From CAYZPE01 sp046050145 (GTDB lineage Bacteria > Patescibacteriota > Minisyncoccia > Phycocordibacterales > CAYZPE01), in the NCBI GenBank assembly GCA_046050145.1, contig JBJOQC010000017.1, positions 1 to 25,406 of the forward strand: 25,406 bases of DNA, read 5' to 3'. Position numbers and translations under genes: made by a program. Positions 20,258 to 25,406 of this stretch are shown piece after piece. Under the pieces are notes generated by a model. It was given only the letters and a program-made list of their open reading frames with translations. It was not told the DNA's origin and made no database searches. Each line of letters starts with the position of its first letter. Positions within the stretch are counted from its first letter, which is position 1.

Positions 20258-20902
20258 ATGAACAATAACCAAAACAACAAAATATTATATGGAATAGGGG
20301 GGTTGATTATCGGCCTTATTCTTGCGGGAGTGTTTTATCCAATGATGCGTTACGGTGGTTATGGAATGATGAATTGGAGAAGCAGTTCAATATCAGATCA
20401 AAGAGTAAATGGAAATAGCCAGATTGCTAGTACTATCGACAAACATTTCATTGAACAGATGATTCCTCATCATGAAGGGGCAATTGCTATGGCGAACTTA
20501 GCTCTTAAAAAATCTAAGCGTCCTGAAATTAAAACTTTAGCAACAGCAATCATTTCAGCTCAGACCACAGAAATTCAAAGTATGAACGGATGGTACAATG
20601 ATTGGTTCGGAAGTGATGTGCCAAAAGTAAGTGTGGGAATGATGGGTGGAGGCATGATGTCGCAAAATGGAATGCATATGGGAGGACAAGAAGATATGAC
20701 CATACTAGAAAATGCATCTGATTTCGATAAAGCATTTGTAGAAGAAATGATTCCTCACCATCAATTAGCAATCATGATGGCAAACATGCTTCAGTCAGGA
20801 ACGAATCGTCCTGAAATGCAACAACTTGCAAAGAATATTATTTCCTCTCAATCAAAGGAGATACAACAAATGCAAGTTTGGTATGTAGAGTGGTATAAGT
20901 AA
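20258..20902 (+). CDS. Membrane-anchored tandem DUF305 protein (copper-binding)
   Basis: A 214-residue protein: membrane helix at 9-28, a Met/Gly/Tyr-rich neck, then two DUF305 repeats. Repeat 1 is about residues 61-117 (FIEQMIPHHEGAIAMANLAL), repeat 2 about 156-213 (FVEEMIPHHQLAIMMANML). Each has the four-helix ferritin-like pattern with MIPHH and a second-helix EIQ.M..W. A Met-rich linker (GMMGGGMMSQNGMHMGG) joins them. DUF305 proteins such as CopM bind copper outside the cytoplasm. Normally one domain is common; here the duplication lies in one chain. Part of the csoR operon. Confidence 0.93.
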   Translation: MNNNQNNKILYGIGGLIIGLILAGVFYPMMRYGGYGMMNWRSSSISDQRVNGNSQIASTIDKHFIEQMIPHHEGAIAMANLALKKSKRPEIKTLATAIISAQTTEIQSMNGWYNDWFGSDVPKVSVGMMGGGMMSQNGMHMGGQEDMTILENASDFDKAFVEEMIPHHQLAIMMANMLQSGTNRPEMQQLAKNIISSQSKEIQQMQVWYVEWYK

Positions 20903-20930
20903 ATTATTAAAAATTAATCAAATAAATAAT

Positions 20931-21152
20931 ATGAAAAAATCAACATTTATACATGGAGTTTCAATTGTAACAGCTATATGGGGAGCACTAGCTCTTGTTG
21001 GTGCATGGCTTGCGGGGGGCGGTGGAACTATATGGGGTTTTACATATCAGCACTGCATTAATGACGCAATTATTCTTACACTTATCTCCATATCAGCTGG
21101 TATATGTGCAATGTACCGTTATCAGTTAGAGAAAGATAATATATCAAAATAA
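20931..21152 (+). CDS. Small two-helix membrane protein in the copper operon
   Basis: A 73-residue protein with two membrane helices (about 7-30, IHGVSIVTAIWGALALVGAW; and about 45-62, AIILTLISISAGICAMYRY). The loop contains GGGGTIWGFTYQHCINDA, with H41 and C42. I do not recognise the family. It ends 1 nt before the next ATG, so translation of the two is likely coupled. Its place between DUF305 and DUF2933 genes suggests copper or envelope handling, inferred from context only. Confidence 0.75.
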   Translation: MKKSTFIHGVSIVTAIWGALALVGAWLAGGGGTIWGFTYQHCINDAIILTLISISAGICAMYRYQLEKDNISK

Positions 21153-21153
21153 A

Positions 21154-21345
21154 ATGGAAGAACACACACAAAAAACTTTCTCAAAAAAGACGTGGGGCAT
21201 CATCTTAGTTATTGGACTTATCGGCCTCGTGTTACTTTTGAGAAATCACTCATCACATTTACTCATAGCTTTGCCGTACCTCGTTTTGTTGGCATGTCCA
21301 CTTATGCACATGTTTATGCATGGGGATCATAAACATGATAAGTAA
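21154..21345 (+). CDS. DUF2933-like small membrane protein
   Basis: A 63-residue protein with two hydrophobic stretches (about 13-30 and 36-48) and the signature end SSHLLIALPYLVLLACPLMH followed by MFMHGDHKHDK. The CPLMHxFMHGxHxxH ending is characteristic of DUF2933 proteins found in copper and heavy-metal gene clusters. The Cys, Met and five His of the ending are likely metal ligands. Position 1 nt behind the previous stop supports cotranslation. Function of the family is not established. Confidence 0.85.
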   Translation: MEEHTQKTFSKKTWGIILVIGLIGLVLLLRNHSSHLLIALPYLVLLACPLMHMFMHGDHKHDK

Positions 21346-21363
21346 AATAATCTCGTAAATATT

Positions 21364-22383
21364 ATGACAATTCAAAAACACATATATACTTTTCATGTCT
21401 CTGGTACTCACTGCCCATCATGTAAAATCTTCATCGAAGATACTTTGAATGAACAGATTGGTATTGAACAAACGAGAGTTGATTTAAAGAACGAGACCGT
21501 CTCACTTGAAACCACTCTTGATGAGAGCCAGCACAAGCTTGCAGAGATATTGACTGAAAAAATAAAACATAACGGTTACTCACTTTCAGTTGAGAAGAAA
21601 GCTAAAGAGAAAAAAGACAATGGTGTCATTTGGCAGGCTTTACCAATTGGCTTAGCTCTCCTTACAATCTTTTTTATTGTACAAAAGTCAGGAATTCTAA
21701 ACTTTGGCTTGGGTGGGACAATAACACCGGTCACCAGTTTTATTATCGGTCTTGTCGCTTCCGTATCTAGTTGTCTCGCCGTTGTTGGAGGTCTCGTACT
21801 TTCGCTCTCCGCTACTGTCTCACAAGATTCGGTTCGAGATACAAAGCCGATGGTTCTTTTCCATGGTGGAAGATTGCTTAGCTTTGCACTGCTTGGCGGT
21901 GTGCTTGGTGCTATTGGCAGTGCCATAGGTATAAGTTTTACCGTGACAGCGATACTCGGTATCATCGCTTCAACAGTAATGATTCTGTTGGGACTTAATC
22001 TCGTCGGAGTGTTTGAGAAAAATATGGTCGCTCTACCATCAGGAGTTTTCAGTTTTTTCCGTAAAGTCGAACACAAAACAATCGCACCATTTCTTATCGG
22101 TGTTGGTACTTTCTTTTTGCCGTGTGGATTCACTCAGGCAATGCAAGTCGCAGCACTTTCAAGTGACTCATTTATTTCTGGACTTCTAATTATGGGATCC
22201 TTTGCCCTCGGTACTTTACCAATGCTTGCACTTTTGTCATTTGGCTCAGCTTCGTTCGCTCAGTCAAAACACGCACCGCTCTTTTTCAAGTCAGCAGGTG
22301 TTTTGGTGATTGGTCTCGGCGCCTTTGCACTGCTCGCAGGACTTGCTGGGCTCGGCGTCATTGAACCTTTATTTAACATATAA
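21364..22383 (+). CDS. HMA domain fused to a DsbD/CcdA-like membrane protein
   Basis: A 339-residue protein. The N-terminal HMA domain (about 5-77) has G-T-H-C17-P-S-C20. A membrane part of about six helices follows (about 92-335), of the DsbD_2/SafE-like type, with one Cys in each half: C137 (GLVASVSSCLAVVGG) and C254 (FFLPCGFTQAMQ). In DsbD and CcdA a Cys pair at equivalent helices carries electrons across the membrane. Joined to a copper-binding HMA domain it would link copper transfer with thiol reduction; that link is inference. The gene lies in the csoR operon, near the DsbA-like cluster at 11416-13910. Confidence 0.9.
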   Translation: MTIQKHIYTFHVSGTHCPSCKIFIEDTLNEQIGIEQTRVDLKNETVSLETTLDESQHKLAEILTEKIKHNGYSLSVEKKAKEKKDNGVIWQALPIGLALLTIFFIVQKSGILNFGLGGTITPVTSFIIGLVASVSSCLAVVGGLVLSLSATVSQDSVRDTKPMVLFHGGRLLSFALLGGVLGAIGSAIGISFTVTAILGIIASTVMILLGLNLVGVFEKNMVALPSGVFSFFRKVEHKTIAPFLIGVGTFFLPCGFTQAMQVAALSSDSFISGLLIMGSFALGTLPMLALLSFGSASFAQSKHAPLFFKSAGVLVIGLGAFALLAGLAGLGVIEPLFNI

Positions 22384-22401
22384 CCTTATTAGTTAATTTC
22401 T

Positions 22402-22800
22402 ATGCAAAAAAACACAATCATATCCATTATCATTAGTATTGCTCTCATTGGAGGAACGCTTTACTTCATTTCTGACAGGTCGCCATCTTCAGGTGGTGAA
22501 GTTGCACAATCACAGAATGTTGAAATTAGAGATGGAGTACAATATGTGACTATAACTGCAAAAGGAGGTTATTCTCCGCGTATCACAGAAATCAAAGGTG
22601 GCTTGCCCACCAAACTAGTTGTGAAAACAGATGGTACATATGATTGTTCAGCATCACTCGTGGTTCGTTCTGTTGGTTTCCAAAAAATACTGCAACCGAC
22701 GGGTGAAGAAGTTATAGATTTGGGTACTCCAAAATCTGGCGAGAAAGTACAAGGAGTGTGTGGAATGGGAATGTATAACTTCCAGATTAAGGTTAGTTAA
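22402..22800 (+). CDS. Cupredoxin-like exported protein
   Basis: A 132-residue protein with an N-terminal membrane anchor (about 4-22, NTIISIIISIALIGGTLYF) and a beta-rich domain (about 38-132) of the cupredoxin_1 type: YVTITAKGGYSPRITEIKGG, then KLVVKTDGTYDCSASLVV, ending GVCGMGMYNFQIKVS. Possible copper ligands are C82, C120, M122 and M124; the classical His pair is missing, so it is not a standard blue-copper site. It is the last gene of the operon. The stop codon (22798-22800) directly abuts the stop codon of the convergent recombinase gene; no terminator is visible. Confidence 0.88.
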   Translation: MQKNTIISIIISIALIGGTLYFISDRSPSSGGEVAQSQNVEIRDGVQYVTITAKGGYSPRITEIKGGLPTKLVVKTDGTYDCSASLVVRSVGFQKILQPTGEEVIDLGTPKSGEKVQGVCGMGMYNFQIKVS

Positions 22801-24123
22801 TTATTCTAGCGTCACCTTTTTATCCTTCAGGAATAGTTTACTTTGAAGACATCCCAACAACTCTCTCTTCTCCCCATCAGTTCCATTTCGTAGGATGTAT
22901 TTACAGTAGTTACGGATATCAATATCTCCAACTTCTATCTTATCCTTTGAGTTGAGTACTATTTGATTAAATTTCTTAAATCTCTGCACTTCGTTTCTGA
23001 TTTTCTCCTTTATTCCTATCTCATCTATGTTAATGGTCTCCATTAAATTTTCAAATTGTTTAATCAAATCTATTTCGTTTATGTATCCACCCTTACAATC
23101 TCTGTCTTTTGATCCGTTACAACCATAATATACATGTCTATGAACACTACCGTCTTTCTGCTTTTTAAATTTCTCATCTGGAGTGATACCGGAAGAACAT
23201 AATCCACAAATCATTAATTTAGTAAAAGCAAACTCTTTGTTTTCTGTTCTAATCACTGATCTCGTCATCTGTTCTTGAACTTGATCAAATAACTCTTTGG
23301 TAATGAGTGGTTCATGTTTACCCCTATACCAGTTTCCAGAATCTTTAGGGTATTCGAATGTTCCGTAGTAGAAGTGGTTTTGTAAAATCATGTAGACATT
23401 ACTTAGTGTCAGGTTTTTGTTACCACTTTCTGTCTTAAGGTTCAAATCAAATTTAAGCCAGTTGTATAACTTTCTTCCACTCCACTTTTCATATGCTACT
23501 TTCTCAAACATTTTCCTAATAATAGGCGCTCTCTGCTTGTCGGTATATATAACTCCTTTTTCTCCAACATTTTTACTATTCAAGTATCCAGTAGGAGCGA
23601 CAGATGGCCATAGTCCCATCTCCACTCTAGTTTTCAATCCACGTTTTACGTTTATACTTTTGTTATCGTTTTCTAACTTAGCTTGAGAACATAGAATCAT
23701 CAGTAAAAACTTCTCATTCGGTGAATTATGAAAATGTTGTCCGTAAGTACGAATTTCTAGTAGTTGCTTCTCATCCATTAAATCTACAAGTGATCCTAAG
23801 TCTCCTGCGTTTCTACTCAATCTATCTGGTGCCCATGTCAGTATTCCGTTAAATCTACCTCGTCTTATATCTTCCAGTAATTCTTTAAATACAGGTCTTT
23901 GACCTGAATCTTTGGCTGAATGAGATTCACGACGAATATCAATTATTTCTAAATTTTCTCTTTCAGCGATATTAAGCATTTCCTTTACCTGACTATCTAT
24001 ACTCAATGCCTGCTTTTCATCTGATTCAGTTGATTTTCTAGCATACAGACAATATTTTATTTTTATCGTTGGTAAGATTACTTCTTTACCTATTAGACCT
24101 GTCGATTGTATATGTGTTTCCAT
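22801..24123 (-). CDS. Large serine recombinase
   Basis: A 440-residue site-specific recombinase. The resolvase domain (about 23-160) has the nucleophile S31 in LYARKSTESDEKQ, SIDSQVKEM, the arginine-rich active-site part RRESHSAKDSGQRPVF and ILTWAPDRLSRN. A recombinase domain follows (PTGYLN...YTDKQRAPIIRKMFE, then LSNVYMILQNHFYYGTF). A zinc ribbon with Cys pairs comes next (MICGLCSSG and YYGCNGSKDRDCKGG), and a helical C-terminal part. Such enzymes integrate and excise phages and other elements. It lies beside a terminase gene on the same strand, so it is probably the phage integrase; it could also move the copper region. The ATG at 24123 is preferred; no Shine-Dalgarno site. Confidence 0.95.
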   Translation of the reverse strand: METHIQSTGLIGKEVILPTIKIKYCLYARKSTESDEKQALSIDSQVKEMLNIAERENLEIIDIRRESHSAKDSGQRPVFKELLEDIRRGRFNGILTWAPDRLSRNAGDLGSLVDLMDEKQLLEIRTYGQHFHNSPNEKFLLMILCSQAKLENDNKSINVKRGLKTRVEMGLWPSVAPTGYLNSKNVGEKGVIYTDKQRAPIIRKMFEKVAYEKWSGRKLYNWLKFDLNLKTESGNKNLTLSNVYMILQNHFYYGTFEYPKDSGNWYRGKHEPLITKELFDQVQEQMTRSVIRTENKEFAFTKLMICGLCSSGITPDEKFKKQKDGSVHRHVYYGCNGSKDRDCKGGYINEIDLIKQFENLMETINIDEIGIKEKIRNEVQRFKKFNQIVLNSKDKIEVGDIDIRNYCKYILRNGTDGEKRELLGCLQSKLFLKDKKVTLE

Positions 24124-24152
24124 ACATATATTAATGACAGAACCACCATCCT

Positions 24153-24166
24153 TGCATAGCTATGCA
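24153..24166. repeat. Perfect 14-bp palindrome between recombinase and terminase
   Basis: TGCATAGCTATGCA, with CCTTGCAT on its left (24150-24157) and ATGCAAGG 50 bp to the right (24209-24216). It has no T-run and is not a terminator. It may be an operator or part of an attachment site; neither is shown. Confidence 0.5.
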
Positions 24167-24195
24167 GAACTAGTTTTTCGTCGCATACTCGCACT

Positions 24196-25406
24196 TTAAA
24201 GCCAAAGGATGCAAGGCATTGGAGTATCTTTAGTCATAGCTGAATGTCCGATGATAGTAAAAGCGTCCACCAAGTCATCATGTCTCTCAACTCCGAAACC
24301 TACTATCTGACGTATTAATTCTTCAGCTCCATATCTTGGAAATTTGATCTTACCGCTCTGTATCATTGCAGAGATGGTCATGAGTCTTGATCGTTTATCT
24401 GACGATACCTTTACTCCTTCAGCCCAAATATCATCATGACAGAGCTGATCTATGACTGCTTTTTGATATCCAACTTCTTCTACTAGAAAACAGACTGAAC
24501 TGTAGAAACTCTTGTTTGCAGTATTCAGGAACTTTATCTGGTTAATAGTTTCAGGAAAAGTCATTCGGCGATTAATGATGTTAGGTAAGATATATACACA
24601 AAATGTCTCGTCGTGTCCGCAAATAACAGCACTGACCATAGCTGTGTAGTCGGCAGTATCTTTCTGTGAAATGGCTAAGTCTATACCGACAAACACTCCA
24701 TGATATGAATCTCGATTTATTGGAATCTCATCATAATAGTCTATCCATTCTGAATGTATGACTTGATCTTCATCAGGAACAATATGTAAGAGGTATTCTC
24801 TCTGCCAAGCAAATTCATTTCCACATCTTCTTTTTTCTTCTGCTATGTCTTGAGACGATGGATATTTCCCAATCCAAGCTACAATTTTGTTTTCATCAAT
24901 CAGGGGGTATGCTTTGAATACTGCATTAAGTTGTCCCTCGTCTATATCACGTTTTAAGTGCATGAGGAGTGAGTCTTGATGAAGTAAGTTTCCAATAACA
25001 ATGAGTCTTGTGCTTCTATCACCAGCAGGAATGACTTCACCCATGAGCCAGTTATATGTCTTTTGTCGTCCCTCATGAGTTTTCGTTGAAGCTATATCTT
25101 CCACATCATCAGCTATGATGAGATCAGGTCTATGTTGATTATGTCTTAACCCTCTAATACTTTGCTCTGAAGATACAGCTGTAATACGAGCATTGAGATT
25201 GGAGAATACAAGAGATGTCGCACCCCATTCATTGTTTTCTTCCTGAAATGGACCAAGGTCATTTTTCAGAAGCTGATTATTTTCAAGTTCACGACGTAAG
25301 TTCATCATGTGTTGCTTGGCTTGAGCTTGGGTCTGGCAGAGAATTAAGACAAACTTTTTCTGTTGTTCTCCAAGAATAGACCAGACAGGATATGAGGTAG
25401 TGAATA
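24196..25406 (-). CDS. Phage terminase large subunit, N-terminal part outside window
   Basis: The frame is open to the right edge, so the gene begins beyond it; about 403 codons are visible and an internal ATG at 25308 is not the start. The ATPase part shows Walker B DLIIADDVED and the motif VIGNLLHQDS; Walker A is outside. The nuclease part shows GIDLAISQKDTADYTAM, FLVEEVGYQ and the closing HDDLVDAF, giving the Asp set of the RNase H-like fold. Terminase packs phage DNA into heads. The edge fragment ILGEQQKKFVLILCQTQAQA fits the family. It lies 72 bp upstream of the recombinase on the same strand. Confidence 0.92.
   Translation of the reverse strand, partial: FTTSYPVWSILGEQQKKFVLILCQTQAQAKQHMMNLRRELENNQLLKNDLGPFQEENNEWGATSLVFSNLNARITAVSSEQSIRGLRHNQHRPDLIIADDVEDIASTKTHEGRQKTYNWLMGEVIPAGDRSTRLIVIGNLLHQDSLLMHLKRDIDEGQLNAVFKAYPLIDENKIVAWIGKYPSSQDIAEEKRRCGNEFAWQREYLLHIVPDEDQVIHSEWIDYYDEIPINRDSYHGVFVGIDLAISQKDTADYTAMVSAVICGHDETFCVYILPNIINRRMTFPETINQIKFLNTANKSFYSSVCFLVEEVGYQKAVIDQLCHDDIWAEGVKVSSDKRSRLMTISAMIQSGKIKFPRYGAEELIRQIVGFGVERHDDLVDAFTIIGHSAMTKDTPMPCILWL

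Larger units (their letters stand above)
22801..25406 (-). mobile_element. Edge of a prophage or phage-like element
   Basis: Two adjacent minus-strand phage-type genes (serine recombinase, terminase large subunit) begin exactly where the copper operon ends. No host gene is seen to the right. Neither the attachment core nor the far end is in view, so the left boundary is inferred from the gene order. Confidence 0.65.

Noticed and set aside
21576..22133. Minus-strand open frame of 185 codons
   Set aside because: Shadow of the HMA-DsbD-like gene, with no start signals and no recognisable motif.
24140..24220. attP or attL core of the recombinase
   Set aside because: Only a palindrome and an 8-bp inverted pair are seen; without the other junction no core can be set.
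1..25406. CRISPR array, rRNA or insertion sequence
   Set aside because: No regularly spaced repeats, no rRNA-like sequence and no transposase with terminal repeats were found.
1..25406. UGA recoded to Gly, as in some Patescibacteria
   Set aside because: Known families end at normal positions and no in-frame UGA interrupts a conserved domain.

Overview
The window looks like a chromosomal segment of a Candidate Phyla Radiation (Patescibacteria, probably Parcubacteria-like) bacterium. This is inferred from the style of the proteins (short DnaX without a zinc module, FtsQ/FtsW/M23 set, DprA without its N-terminal domain), the AT-rich and tightly packed genes, the scarcity of Shine-Dalgarno sites and the many -10 boxes lying 6-9 nt before start codons. 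UGA behaves as a stop. No marker gene fixes the taxon.

Layout. Bases 1-7396 are housekeeping: the C-terminal end of ParB, a pilin-like gene, topA, a 66-residue orphan, dprA, serS, an ftsQ-like gene and dus. Bases 7440-9560 form a distinct island. It is visibly richer in G+C than its surroundings and has near-consensus promoters, strong Shine-Dalgarno sites and strong terminators. It holds five promoter-terminator units: a structured RNA with two possible 35-codon ORFs, three candidate small RNAs, and a four-gene operon of small membrane or zinc-ribbon proteins that I do not recognise. dnaX and tRNA-Gln(UUG) follow, then a strongly folded segment directly after the tRNA.

Bases 10931-14288 are an envelope thiol/metal cluster: a Met/His/Cys-rich membrane protein, two membrane-anchored DsbA-like proteins (one carrying a His/Cys-rich extra domain), a membrane protein with a CAAC motif, and two tiny ORFs. 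Next come an M23-like protein, ftsW (opposite strand) and a 42-residue membrane peptide. Bases 16982-22800 are a copper operon. A perfect 18-bp CsoR-type operator fills the spacer of a leaderless promoter, followed by csoR, copA, a second Met/His/Cys-rich membrane protein, a YHS protein, a tandem DUF305 protein, two small membrane proteins (one DUF2933-like), an HMA-DsbD-like fusion and a cupredoxin-like protein. CsoR would release the promoter when Cu(I) rises; CopA would export copper; the YHS, DUF305 and cupredoxin proteins would bind it in or outside the membrane. The DsbA/DsbD-like proteins probably handle the thiol damage and thiol supply linked to copper.

From 22801 to the right edge both genes are phage-like and on the minus strand: a large serine recombinase whose stop codon abuts that of the cupredoxin gene, and a terminase large subunit cut by the edge. 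This is the border of a prophage or related mobile element.
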